Below the pieces are notes generated by a model, which did not search any database, was not told the origin of the DNA, and worked only from the letters and a program-made list of their open reading frames with translations. A program made the translations under genes and the position numbers. From Cunninghamia lanceolata (Eukaryota > Streptophyta > Pinopsida > Cupressales > Cupressaceae): 64,000 bases of DNA. Location: contig BSBN01000297.1 of assembly GCA_027924645.1 (NCBI GenBank), positions 2,046,001 through 2,110,000 of the forward strand, read 5' to 3'. Position 1 is the stretch's first letter. The number at the start of each line of letters is the position of its first letter. Below are positions 1-10,420 of the stretch, one piece after another.

Positions 1-279
1 CTTTTTCCTTGTCCATCACCGGAGGCTAAATCCTTGGAATATACTACTAAAGGTAGTCCTCTTGACTTCCCCAAATCCGCACTGCACCAAGACACTTCCT
101 CTGAGAGGTCCGGACCAATCTGTCGGACCTTGCCACATGCTCTGTTCTTCTTCACCGGACCACAATATTCTTTATTCTGACTTCCGGTAGAGACACATTA
201 TGACTTGCGGATATGTGGGATGACCTTTGTTGCCATCAATGACAACAACCATGAATCCATATAGTGTCTCTTGCCAACA
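1..279. other. Unassigned left edge
   Basis: I see no gene here. A short minus-strand open frame runs leftwards from about 275, but it is broken after about 30 codons and resembles nothing I recognise. It could be the edge of a repeat that extends beyond the window. Confidence 0.4.
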
Positions 280-360
280 GGGTGTGGGGAGGGGGCGGAG
301 CCCCCACCCACACCCCACTACGTGGGATGTGGGTGGGGGCTCCGCCCCCTCCCCACACCC
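280..360. repeat. Near-perfect 39-bp GC-rich inverted repeat (hairpin)
   Basis: The arms at 280-318 and 322-360 pair over 39 bp with one mismatch (313 against 327) around a 3-nt loop, TAC. Both arms are made of G/C runs such as GGGGAGGGGGCGGAG. The hairpin sits at the left of a GC-rich patch (about 270-600) that contrasts sharply with the AT-rich surroundings. Open frames overlapping it are low-complexity by-products of the composition. Confidence 0.9.
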
Positions 361-720
361 CCGCCTCCCAACGACCATCGCGGCCATGAGACCCGCGGCC
401 TCCACAGGCCTCTGCACGCCGCGCACACCGCCACCCTCTGCCCTTCGCGCGGTGGTTAACACCGCTCCCCATTCACACCGCCCTCCACCACTCCGCCCCT
501 GTCAGTACTGCCTCCCGCGCCCCACCTCCACTCCCGATCCATTACACTGCTCTCTACGCCTCCGCCCATGGATGCCGCCGCTCCCCCTGCCTTCTGTCCT
601 ACACAAAACACAACACAAAAGAAACTTTTCAGTTAGGGTTTCTAAATATTTAACAATACATTCAAATAGAATATGTTATAATTTCTTGGGTGAGTTTTTA
701 TAAAGAGGGGAGCCTCTTAT
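361..720. other. GC-rich low-complexity patch
   Basis: This stretch is pyrimidine-rich (CCNCC runs) up to about 600 and then drops abruptly to AT-rich DNA. Several overlapping open frames exist, but their proline/arginine-rich translations have no recognisable domain. I do not call a gene. Confidence 0.5.
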
Positions 721-736
721 AAAATAAACAATGAAT

Positions 737-771
<35 letters not shown>

Positions 772-860
772 GTATATATATATATTATCTATTTTATTAA
801 AAATAGAGTATTTCAATAGTAATAATAGCATTAAAATATATATATATATATATATATATT
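737..860. repeat. (TA)n microsatellite
   Basis: Two long TA dinucleotide runs (about 737-785 and 836-860) are separated by AT-rich DNA. More TATATA runs occur near 955-1015. Confidence 0.9.
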
Positions 861-2595
861 ATAAAAATAAAGAATTATAATTGTAATAATAGCATTAGTA
901 ATAGATAATAGTAACAATAACAACAGTAATTATAACGATAGGAGTCATATGCTTGTATATATATTATTTGTATATATAATCTTATATATATAGATATATA
1001 TATATAAATATATCGATACATACATACATTATTTAATTGATAAGTTTATCAGAGAGGCCATTTGTATTTCTCTTACAATAATAAGAGAAAATAAAATTAT
1101 AACTTAAGGAGAAAGCATAACGGACAATATTATAACATTTCGGGAAGAGTTTCTCGGAAGTTTAACTATCAACGCAATTTGATAACCAGGAAAATGAAGA
1201 GGAAAAATTATGTATCACCTTGTTTAAAAGGTCACTGGAAATAAACTTAAGAAGCCATCACAGACATTCCATGTGAGGCCATTTTAATCTCAATTGTAGT
1301 TAGTAAACGTCCAAAGAAGAAAACCTGCGAGAGAGTAAGAAGAAGAAAAACTAACATTGGAAAACACAGAAGAGAAAATGTGCAGCATTTCTCACATGGG
1401 ATAAGAGAACTAAGTTGATGGATCCTTCCGCTTAATTTGCTTAGGAATAGGTTTAATTAATACACGGCGAATCCTAGATCGGAGAAAATTAGGAAACCGA
1501 GTCCAGCAAAGTAGTAAATCGACCTGTAGGATTTGGGAAATCTGGATGTTAGGAAATAGATACAGTGATAACTCTGATTGATATAGAATATGAAGAAAGG
1601 ACAGGATAAACATAAAGAATATGAAGAGACCCAAAAGAGAGAGACCGGAATATAAACAAACGAAAACATCAGAGAAATAGTTAAGGTGAGTGTGATAAAA
1701 ATACAATCAAAATTAAGATCCAGAGAAACGGAAGAGAGGGCAAATGAACTGCCTTGTTGAGAATGCTAAGTCGAAGGAGTATGTTTCAGGAAACAAGAGA
1801 GGAGACAGACAAACATGCTTTGTTGAAAAATGATGCAATAGGGAGATCACGAGTCAGTTTAGTAGGAACAAGGCGTCGTGGGAAGTTGTTAACCTATCAG
1901 GGAACTCTGTAAGTAGTATAGTGTTGAGTAATTCCCACTTATGCCGTAAGGCATTATGCTGTCAAAATCTGCCGAGAATTAGGGTTAGGGACCTCAAAAA
2001 TATAAATCTTGTAGCGACGTTAACAGCGTCAAGGAGACCCCCTTGTTGGACTGCTTGCGTCTGGTTGCACGCAATTGTACTTGTACCCTGCCGACAACTA
2101 TAGTAATTTCGCCTTGAGCATTCACCACCGAGCATGCTTATGCATGGGGGTTTCTAGAGTTGTGTGAGAAAATTTTTGATAGTTCGTGTCATAACCACAT
2201 GACAGATGTGGCTATGACACGTGTGACGCGTGTTGTGACTACATGGAAAATGTGGGCATGACAAATTGACTTGAAACAAGATGGAATGTCAAAAGAATGA
2301 ATATATTATAAATAACAAGATCACATGTTGAAAAGAGACGTGGGTCATAACGACAACAATCAATATACATAGGTTCCAAAATTTTATAAAGATGGACGAT
2401 TATTGTTTATATTAATATATTTAAATGGAGAACTATTTTATTGTTTGAAAGGTTGAAGAGGTAAAATAAATTGTAGTCATATTATCATTGCTTATTTAAA
2501 ATTATTAGTTTTTTTAATCAATAATTTTGAGAAGAATATCCAACCTAACCTAGAATCTAATGTAGAAGAGATGGAGAAGAAAAGAATGCACTTTC
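861..2595. other. Intergenic, nothing recognised
   Basis: The stretch is AT-rich and A/G-skewed. The only open frames are short and hydrophobic (1410-1706 minus) without domain features. A small hairpin is present at 2187-2219: 14-bp arms, one mismatch, 5-nt loop. Confidence 0.5.
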
Positions 2596-2804
2596 TTTAT
2601 ATATGTATATGTATATGTATGTACATGTACATGTACATATATGTATGTATAGATATATATGTATATGCATATATGTATGTGTATATATGTACCTATATAC
2701 ATGTATATATACAAATATATACATACATATACATGTATATCTATATATAGAGATATATATACATACACATATGTATATATATCTATATACATATGTGTAT
2801 GTAT
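2596..2804. repeat. ATGTAT-type microsatellite, left part
   Basis: Imperfect repeats of TATG/TATA/CATA units. The array stops at 2804, where an LTR-like sequence begins, and the same kind of array resumes at 5067. It therefore looks like one microsatellite split by an insertion. Tyr/Ile-rich open frames on both strands are translations of the repeat. Confidence 0.85.
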
Positions 2805-3108
2805 TGTTAACCTTATTTCCCTCTGCCCAGAGCTAAACAGTTAACCTGGTATTTTCCTTGAAGATCCCTTTGAAAAGCTCCCTATAAAGCAAAGTGCCAA
2901 AATTTCCCAGAAGCCTTGCCTAAAAAACCTTACCATTGTAAAGAACTTGAAAAAATAGGTAGGTTTGCTTTTTATAGCACCCTGAAATTCGATCAAACGA
3001 AGAAGTTATGCATGGTCAAAGTTTTAGTCAATTGACAGTTCAAATGTGCATTTGGTGGGCTCTCAAAAATTCCATCGGCCTTTTGAAAATGATCGCCGTG
3101 GATCGCAA

Positions 3109-3971
3109 CACGTGTCAACGGCGGAGTGCAGTTTCTAAGAGTTTCAATGTTGCCGTGGAGGGCACCACGTGTCGGCTTCCGCCTAGGTTTCATCGCAGTT
3201 TCTAACAGTTTCAAGGAGTGCGCGGATGGCACCACGTGGAGGCACCCGAGAGAAACACAAAAAGTAACTTGAGTCCCGCGGACACTAACACGTGTCACTT
3301 TCCGCTGAAGACCCTTTAATGTTTTTGAGGTGGGGCAAAACGCTCCACGTGTCCCTTGTGGTTTCCGCGGAAGCTGACACGTGTCAGCTTCCACATGAGT
3401 TTCTTTTTGTTTTGGCGCGAAGCCAGGAGAGGTGGCAGGCCCCTTTATTGTTTCTAAAGTGAGGCAGAGGACACCACGTGTTGATTTTCGCATGAGTCTT
3501 AAGTGGGTCGTTGAAAAGTTTCTACCTTGTTTCTCTCTGCGCAGAAGGTGCCAAGTGGCAGGCTCCGCCCAAGTTTCAAGACCCTGTTTATGTTTCGAGA
3601 GTAACGCAGGGAACGCCACGTGTCCGCTTCCACCTGAGTCCCAGTTGAGCCCGTATTGTTTCTCACGGCAATGCGAAACTTGCCACATGTCGCCGTCCGC
3701 TAAGGTTTCAAAAAAGTTTCTAGCTTGCTACGGAGGCCGCCACGTGCCCCTTAAACGTTTCCGCAGAAGCTGCCAAGTGGTGGCCTCTGCAGCATTTCTT
3801 TTGTTTCAAGGCTTGGCGCAGGCGAGGTGGGTCCCAGGGGAAGCTTGGTTGCTGTGGATATTGTCACGGGTTGCGACACATGTCATAAGTGGAGGCCCAG
3901 TTAGAAAGTTTTAGCGTGGGCGCAGAGAGCGACACATGTATCATACAAGGCATCGCGGGGCTCGACACGTG
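3109..3971 (+). promoter_or_regulatory. Array of G-box (CACGTG) sites in the LTR U3
   Basis: Ten exact CACGTG hexamers start at 3109, 3166, 3233, 3289, 3346, 3378, 3475, 3617, 3741 and 3966. Five one-base variants (CAAGTG or CACATG) at 3552, 3684, 3774, 3877 and 3933 fill gaps in the series. Most are followed by TC, giving the ABRE-like core ACGTGTC. Spacings recur at about 57, 67 and 32 bp, and sites at 3289/3346/3378 reappear about 395 bp later at 3684/3741/3774, so the array looks like diverged tandem repeats with a higher-order unit. The site at 3378 is the centre of a perfect 20-bp palindrome (3371-3390). The array ends about 60 bp upstream of a TATA box. G-boxes bind bZIP and bHLH factors in plants; activity here is inference. 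Confidence 0.8.
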
Positions 3972-4029
3972 TCAGCTTCTGCACATGTTTCCGACGGGGA
4001 CTTCTCAAAGAGTTTTGGTGCCCAGTTTC

Positions 4030-4040
4030 TTATATATATA
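4030..4040 (+). promoter_or_regulatory. TATA box of the LTR
   Basis: TTATATATATA lies just downstream of the G-box array and about 640 bp before an AATAAA. The order enhancer-like array, TATA, polyadenylation signal is what an LTR promoter shows. Confidence 0.5.
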
Positions 4041-4665
4041 CATCTCGGACCCGACGGCATGGTTCAACAGTTTCATAATGATTCTTCGGGTCCGCAGCTT
4101 GCATTTAGGGTTGTATATGCCGAGACATAGTTGAAGATGTAGAAGCGATATACACACAGATGCAGAAGCGATATACACAGGCAATTGACCAAACTTTGAC
4201 CACCTGTATCTCCTCCGTTTTAGCAAATTTTCACATGTTGTAAGAGGCAAAGTTGTGTATTTTCATCCGCTCTTTCATTTGGTGGGCTTTTCAGGAGGTT
4301 TTGTGACACTTTTTCAACAGATGGAGATTTTTTGGGGCATTCATTACAGCCGATATAGCAAGCAACTGTCAGCATTCAATGCTAAGTTATCCTCCACCAT
4401 TTTGAGGATCAGATTGTTGATGCAGCTGTTTGCATTGAAGACCCAAATATCTCCCACCTGCCCCTGTTCCAGATCTTTTGCGCCATTACTCCTGGCAGGT
4501 GGACGTCCCTTCAGGAAAATATCTTCTGGTTGCAGCTCGCTGAGTGAATTCTGTACCGACTGGGGTCAAAATGTAAAATGCTATATATACATGTAAAGCT
4601 GATGTATAAGTGGTTGGTAGTTCTTCTGGGCTATTCTTTGTAATGGCTACTAGGCCTCTATAATC

Positions 4666-4671
4666 AATAAA
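4666..4671 (+). terminator. Polyadenylation signal AATAAA in the LTR
   Basis: AATAAA follows a T/G-rich stretch and is followed by further T-rich DNA (from about 4678). It is placed as expected for the R region of the LTR at 2805-5066. Confidence 0.4.
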
Positions 4672-5066
4672 AGCTGGTATTTTTGCCTCTCTTTTGTTAT
4701 TTTTAGTACTGTGTCTGCTTTTCTAGACCTCTCTAGAATTGATATAAGACTATGTAATGTCCTTCCAGTTGTGAGATTATTACTGTGTCTATTCAGTTGC
4801 TACCAAACACTTTTAAATCTGGTGTATCACTTAGTTCCTTTCAACATTTCATTTTAGTTTCCTTCTACCCCTTTTACCTTGCAAGCGTTAGCACTAGGTT
4901 TAGATGTATTTCTCTAAGCTTTAAGCCTAGAAAGAGGAAGCCGGCCTTCTCCAGAGGTCTGATCTCATTTAGCAAGGTCCCACACTTCGAGATCATTCCC
5001 ATGTTACTCTAGATTGCATGAGGTTTCACAAATGCAATGCAAATGGTGCAAATCTGGGTGATAACA

Positions 5067-5375
5067 TGTATATATTATATATCTATATATAGATATACAT
5101 GTATATGTATGTATATATTTGTATATATACATGTATATAGGTACATATATACACACATATACGATATATGTCATATATATCCCACATACATACATACATA
5201 GATATATACATATATACATGTAATATATACACACACATATATGATATATATATCATATATATCCCTCACACACATATATACACATACATATATATCTATA
5301 CATACATATATATACATGTACATGTATATATGTATGTATAGATATATGTGTATATGTGTATATGTGTATATATAT
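5067..5375. repeat. ATGTAT-type microsatellite, right part
   Basis: This continues the microsatellite at 2596-2804 after the LTR insertion. It contains TATATG, CACATA and TACATG units. Confidence 0.85.
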
Positions 5376-5763
5376 GTTTTTTGATAATATAACTTGGTTT
5401 TAGGGTCCAAGAACCCATCAAAAAATATCACCATAAATTTAGTTTAACAACAGTATCACCAATATTATCATGTCCACCCTCTTTCCCTAATCTCCTATCG
5501 TATGCTATATTCTATAAGTAGTATGCAATCTACTTACAACCCTTAATACATGTATATATGTATGTATAGATATATATGTATGTGTATATATATGTTTTTT
5601 GATAATATAACTTGGTTTTAGGGTCCAAGAACCCATCAAAAAATATCACCATAAATTTAGTTTAACAACAGTATCACCAATATTATCACGTCCACCCTTT
5701 TCCCCTAATCTCCTATCATATGCTATATTCTATAAGTAGTATGCAATCTACTCCCAACCCTTA
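5376..5763. repeat. Tandem duplication, unit about 218 bp
   Basis: A segment starting GTTTTTTGATAATATAAC at 5376 recurs at 5594. The two copies (about 170 bp each, to roughly 5545 and 5763) differ at only a few positions and are separated by a short stretch of the same microsatellite. The microsatellite was part of the duplicated unit. Confidence 0.9.
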
Positions 5764-5789
5764 ACCCTTATCCAAATTATCCTCATTCT

Positions 5790-6330
5790 TCTATGTAACC
5801 TCTATCATGTCTTTGTGCAGTAAGATGGAGGAGGCACCGATGGAGAGCATCGTTGCCACTGTGAGGGAGTGAGCTGCCCCGAAGACATTCCAGCGTCCAT
5901 GGGTAGTGCCTGGATCCAACATCAGTTAAGTTAAGGCTGAACACACATTGGCCCCTTCCTTACCATCTACTTCCTTTTCCATCCTTAAAAGCCTTCCCAA
6001 CCAATCCTAGAGAATCGTGTTCTTAATTTCATTCTTGAGGCCATTTATGAAACCTACCATCGCTTCTTCCCCTGTGATTTTCTTTCGCCTCTTCTTCCCT
6101 ACATTCCCTCTAGACAGATTCTTACCAGGCATTATCCTGCCTCCCACCGATGAGCTACCTATTCTCCTCCTAGTCTGTCTCCATGGAACACCGTCCACCA
6201 CTTTCTTCCCCTTAGCCACATAAATCCTACCTTTGCCCTCCTCAAAACTAGCCACAACATCACAGGAAGCCATGACGAACTGCTCCATCTCCCAGGAAAT
6301 GAATGCGAACGTAACCCATGCCACATGCAA
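5790..6330 (-). pseudogene. Open frame of unknown origin, possibly the C-terminal part of a LINE ORF1
   Basis: The minus-strand frame 6330-6007 codes 107 aa with a basic segment near residue 80 (KKRRKK). After one stop the same frame stays open for about 30 more codons. No domain is recognised. It lies on the same strand and downstream of the DUF4283/zinc-knuckle remnant at 7330-7995, separated from it by a microsatellite (6480-7078). It may therefore be the tail of that LINE ORF1, interrupted by repeat expansion, but this is inference from order and strand only. It could also be a chance frame. Confidence 0.3.
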
Positions 6331-6479
6331 TAAACCTGCTGAGGGAGATCAACGTGCCATCTTTTAAAATGATTAGGGATGTCACCTCACACACTTAACT
6401 AGTCCATCACCCCACTCCACGTCCTCTACCAACTTTATTTCCTTAAGTGACTCTTTCTATTCACGCTAGCCCCTTATCA

Positions 6480-6814
6480 GGTGGTATGTGTATATATATG
6501 TGAGATATATATGATATATATGTGTGTATATATGTACATATATACATGTATATCCATACATATATACATGCATATCTATGTATAGATATGTATGTATGTA
6601 TGTATAGATATACATGTATATAATGTATGTATAGATGTACATGTATATATACATATATACATGTATATAATGTATGTATAGATGTACATGTATATATACA
6701 TATATACATGTATATAATGTATGTATAGATGTACATGTATATATACATATATACATGTATATAATGTATGTATAGATATACATGTATATGTATACATACA
6801 TATATATGTATATG

Positions 6815-6845
<31 letters not shown>

Positions 6846-6888
6846 ATTATGTATATATATATACATATATATACACATATACATACGT

Positions 6889-6926
<38 letters not shown>

Positions 6927-7078
6927 TTGTGTGTGTGTATGTATGTATGTATATATACATACATATTATAGATATTATATACATAAATATTATATATGTA
7001 GGTAGGTATTATACATATATCTATGTATATAATACATATATACATATACATAAATATTATATATGTATGTATGTATAT
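6480..7078. repeat. Complex TA/TG/CA microsatellite with a 47-bp minisatellite
   Basis: The tract mixes TATATG, (TG)n, (CA)n and TACATA runs. Within it a 47-bp unit recurs with its GATGTAC or GATATAC marker at 6634, 6681, 6728 and 6775. Long Tyr/Ile/His-rich open frames on both strands are translations of the repeat, not genes. Confidence 0.9.
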
Positions 7079-7329
7079 TCCTAATTTTTATGGATAGAGA
7101 TAAATGTAACTAGAAAGTTAATCATGAATTTAACAGAAACTTAGATTAAAAGCTCACTAGTCACATGTTAAACAAGGGCCTCACCCTTTTTTACATCATA
7201 TTTAAATGGGGATGTATGCAATTTTAAAGCTTACACCAACCCAAATTCAAGGTGGTTTGAAACCGAATTGCTCCAAGGAGCTTTGAGTACCTTCAAACAT
7301 CTTGAAGTTGAAATCCTTTCACTCGGATC

Positions 7330-7995
7330 TCTTCATTATGGAAGAACTGGGAAGATCCAAAGGTCCACTCAAAGTCCCTGTAGAGTCCCCGTCACATTTC
7401 TATAGTAATCAACCCCTTTATCACTTCGCACCTCTGACGAAGGAGTCCTCATCATAGCTCTACTATCTTCAGAAATCCCCCTATTACCCTCCATAGGCTC
7501 ATCCTCTAAGGAGGTCAGGCACTCCTTTATCTTCTAGATGGAATAATACCTCTTACTACTTAGACAAGCAACATCAATGTGACCTTCTTTGTGACAACAA
7601 TGGAAAACAATAGGAGAGTGGTCAAATTCAATTTACTGTACCCAACTTCCTAGCTTGAATAATAAGGTAATCCTAGAAGGAAGCACCCTATCAGTCTGCA
7701 CAAACACACAAAATCTAGCAAATAGTAGACATCTTTTGAATTTTGTGACCATATCTGCCCCAATAAACTACCCAAAAGCTTTGGCAATTCCCATAAATAT
7801 CTCCTCATCCTAGTATTCTAGCAGAAGTCCTGACAATCCAACCCAGATTGGAAAACTTGTTATTGCAGGCTTTTAGAGGATTGAAGCCCGACGACCAATT
7901 TTGAAGGTATAGAGTGGATTTTTCCCAAGAAACCAAGGGCCAACAAGGATCCTTGAGCAATCTTTCAAGTTCAAAAATGAGAACAAGAAGAAGTT
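7330..7995 (-). pseudogene. Degraded LINE ORF1 (DUF4283 and zinc knuckle)
   Basis: Reading the minus strand from about 7995, the frame has the DUF4283 pattern of plant L1 ORF1 proteins: a segment ending LVGPWFLGKNPLYTF, then a W/P-rich segment with WVGLSGLL, and about 100 residues later a CCHC-like motif (CCHKEGHIDVAC). The usual first cysteine of the knuckle is replaced by phenylalanine. At least three in-frame stops interrupt it, so it is dead. ORF1 proteins bind LINE RNA in the cytoplasmic ribonucleoprotein. No reverse transcriptase is attached here, so only a 5' part remains or the rest was lost. The upstream end is confused by an inverted duplication (7932-8063). Confidence 0.6.
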
Positions 7996-8063
7996 ATTCA
8001 ACATAGCAACCACCTCATTTTTGAACTCGAAAGATTGCTCAAGGATCCTTGCTGGCCCTTGGT
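7932..8063. repeat. 49-bp inverted repeat
   Basis: The arms 7932-7980 and 8015-8063 are inverted copies with two mismatches in 49 bp and a 34-bp spacer. The left arm belongs to the LINE ORF1 remnant, so the right arm is a snap-back duplication of that coding sequence. Confidence 0.9.
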
Positions 8064-8953
8064 GAACACAAACAATAACAATTTGCACTAAAAACATCAC
8101 AATATTGCCATATAAAGATCCATTCAATCTACCTATCTTTACAGAAATCAAGTACCATTGCTTTCCACAATATATTACTAAAATTATCTCTTTTTTCATT
8201 CTAGGATAAACATGTCAGTATGAAATCTTTTAAGCATCAAAACAATTTTTATTTCAAGATATTTTATCTTTCTATGATCTAAATTTAAATTAGTAGCAAT
8301 TCAACTCAATGTCATTTACATAAATAAAAAGGTAGGGAAAAAATTGTGGTTTTAGAAAAATATATTTAAAATCTATATATGTAAGACCAAGAAAATATTG
8401 AAATTATTTCAAGAAAATACAACTTATTAAATAAGACACAATAAAATCTTGTTTTAGGACACTGCCATGAAATATAATCTACTACAGAGATCAATAATTA
8501 GAAGGTGTTAGAAAGCCCATGAAATTTATCCAAAAGTGAACGTTAAGCTCCATGAAAAGCTCCTTCCCAAATTAACAACATATAAAGTTGAATGGTTTTC
8601 ATCCCATATCAAGGAATATTACTAATACATTAACAAAGGGACTAATCTTTAACTTAAAATTTTGAGCATCCCCCATTTCAAAATTTTGAGCATTTTCCAG
8701 CCATAAAGAAAAACTCTAAAAATAGGCTCTGTTATTGCTTCTTTGTCGTGTCTCTAGTGTGTCTTTTTTTCACAGTCTTTTGACTGCTTATTCATTGTAA
8801 TCTGTATTTTTTCAATACAAAAAAATTTTTTTTTGAACATTTTTACATTATAAACCACCTTCTTTTCCCTAATTCAATCTTTCAAATAAATTTAAATATC
8901 TTGATATCCCTTTGTTAAAAATTATCTCTTGTTTTTAAGAATTTGAAACTAAT
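8064..8953. other. AT-rich intergenic DNA
   Basis: No gene, RNA or element recognised. The open frame 8199-7873 on the minus strand runs through the inverted repeat and into the LINE remnant. Confidence 0.5.
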
Positions 8954-9213
8954 ATAGCTATATTTAAAAAATATATCTAAAGTACGCCGAGAAGTATCCA
9001 TCTCGAGGCATCTTTTAATCAATTTATTTTAAATTATAATTGTAATTATTGTATACTTTAATAATTTTAAATCATAATAAAGTAGTATAATATTAGTAAA
9101 CATTGTATTAATGTATTTATATTATTATTATTTTATTATAAATGTTTATTATTTTACGCGCAAATAGTTTAATATTTTAAATCAAAATAATTAATTTAAA
9201 TTAGAAAAATTAT
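8954..9213 (+). repeat. Dispersed 260-bp repeat, copy A
   Basis: This matches 60231-60490 in inverted orientation with only scattered differences, starting TAGCTATATTTAAAAAATAT. It has no coding capacity. It ends within about 20 bp of the first telomere-like units at about 9230. Confidence 0.9.
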
Positions 9214-9229
9214 TTCTAATCATAACTCT

Positions 9230-10420
9230 AATTCTACCCTACTATAACCCTAACTTTAAATCTAACAATAACCCTAATTATAACCCTTACCTTAATCGTA
9301 ATTCTAACTATGATTTTAACCGTAACGCTAACCAGAATTCTAACTCTATCCCTAACCCTAACTCTAACCCTAATTGTAAATCTAATGCTTACCCTAACTC
9401 TAATTCTTACCCTAATTCTAATAGTAACCTACCTTAATTGTAACCCTAATTCTAATAGGAACCCTAATCTTAACTCTAACCCTAACCTTACCCTAATTCT
9501 AATCATAACCCTGATTCTACCCTAACTATAACCCTAATTTTAAATCTAACAATAACCCTAATTCTAACCCTTACCCTAATCCTATTTCTAACTACAATTT
9601 AACCCTAACCCTTACCCGAATGCTAACCCTAACTCTAGCCCTAACTCTAACCCTAACCCTAATTGTAACTCTAATGCTTACCTTAATTTAGTAACTCTAA
9701 TTCTAACTCTAACCCTAACCTCAATTCAAACCCTAACCCTAATTATAATTCTAACATTAACCCTAATTGTAACCCTAACCCTAAGCACATTGATAATTGT
9801 AATCCTAACTCTAATTCTAAACCTAACCCTAATCTGGTTTTAACCCTAACCCTTACCCTTATTCTAACCTTAAAAATAGCTCTAATTTTATCATAATCCT
9901 AACCCTAAGCATGACTATAATTCAAACCCTAACCGTAAACCTGACTATAAGTCAAACCCTAATTTAACTCTAACCCTATCTCTAATTTGAACCCTAACCC
10001 TAACTATAACTTTAATTATTAACCTAATTCTAATAGTAACCCACCTTAATTTTAACCCTAATTCTAATAGGAATCCTAATCCTAACTCTTACCCTAACCC
10101 TAATTCTAATCATAACCTTGATTGTGCTCTGACTATAACCTTAATTTTAAGTCTAACAATAATCCTAATTCTAACCCTTACCTTAATCCTAATTGTAACT
10201 ATGATTTTAACCCTAACCCTAACCCTAACTCTAATTCTTACCCTAATTCTAATAGTAACCTAATTAAAAGAATTTTGAACATTTTGAACCATATATATTT
10301 TTTGTCCTTTTTCAACTCATGCTTTTAATTTAAAAATTAATTCTAACTATGATTTAACCCTAACACTAATCTGGATTATAACCCTAACTCTAGCCCTCAC
10401 CCTGACCCTAGAATTATAAA
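9230..10420 (+). repeat. Interstitial telomere-like array, hexameric CCCTAA variants
   Basis: The array is dominated by CCCTAA with many one- or two-base variants (CTCTAA, TTCTAA, TTGTAA, CCTTAA). The period is mainly 6, as in (TTAGGG)n, rather than the 7 of Arabidopsis-type telomeres. The C-rich strand is the plus strand throughout. Near 10260-10345 the array is interrupted by non-repeat DNA. Leu/Thr/Asn-rich open frames are by-products. The divergence indicates an old internal array rather than a live chromosome end. Confidence 0.9.

Larger units (their letters stand above)
2805..5066 (+). mobile_element. Solo LTR inserted in a microsatellite
   Basis: The segment starts TGTTAACC and ends GGTGATAACA, giving TG...CA termini with a short imperfect inverted repeat. 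It is flanked by TGTAT on both sides (2800-2804 and 5067-5071). The host is itself a TGTAT-rich microsatellite, so the duplication alone is weak evidence, but the abrupt change of composition at both points supports an insertion. Internal signals fit an LTR read on the plus strand: a G-box array (3109-3971), a TATA box (4030-4040) and an AATAAA signal (4666-4671) in the order U3, R, U5. No second copy is in the window, so this is either a solo LTR or another LTR-like non-coding element. Superfamily is not determinable. Confidence 0.62.

Noticed and set aside
227..703. 158-codon plus-strand frame and its overlaps in the GC-rich patch
   Set aside because: Low-complexity Pro/Arg/Ser translation over a hairpin and C-rich DNA; overlapping frames on both strands are equally long.
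6461..7084. Long Tyr/Ile/His frames on both strands
   Set aside because: Translations of TATG/CATA microsatellite; every frame is open because the repeat lacks stops.
9310..10328. Leu/Thr- and Asn/Pro-rich frames
   Set aside because: By-products of the telomere-like hexamer array.
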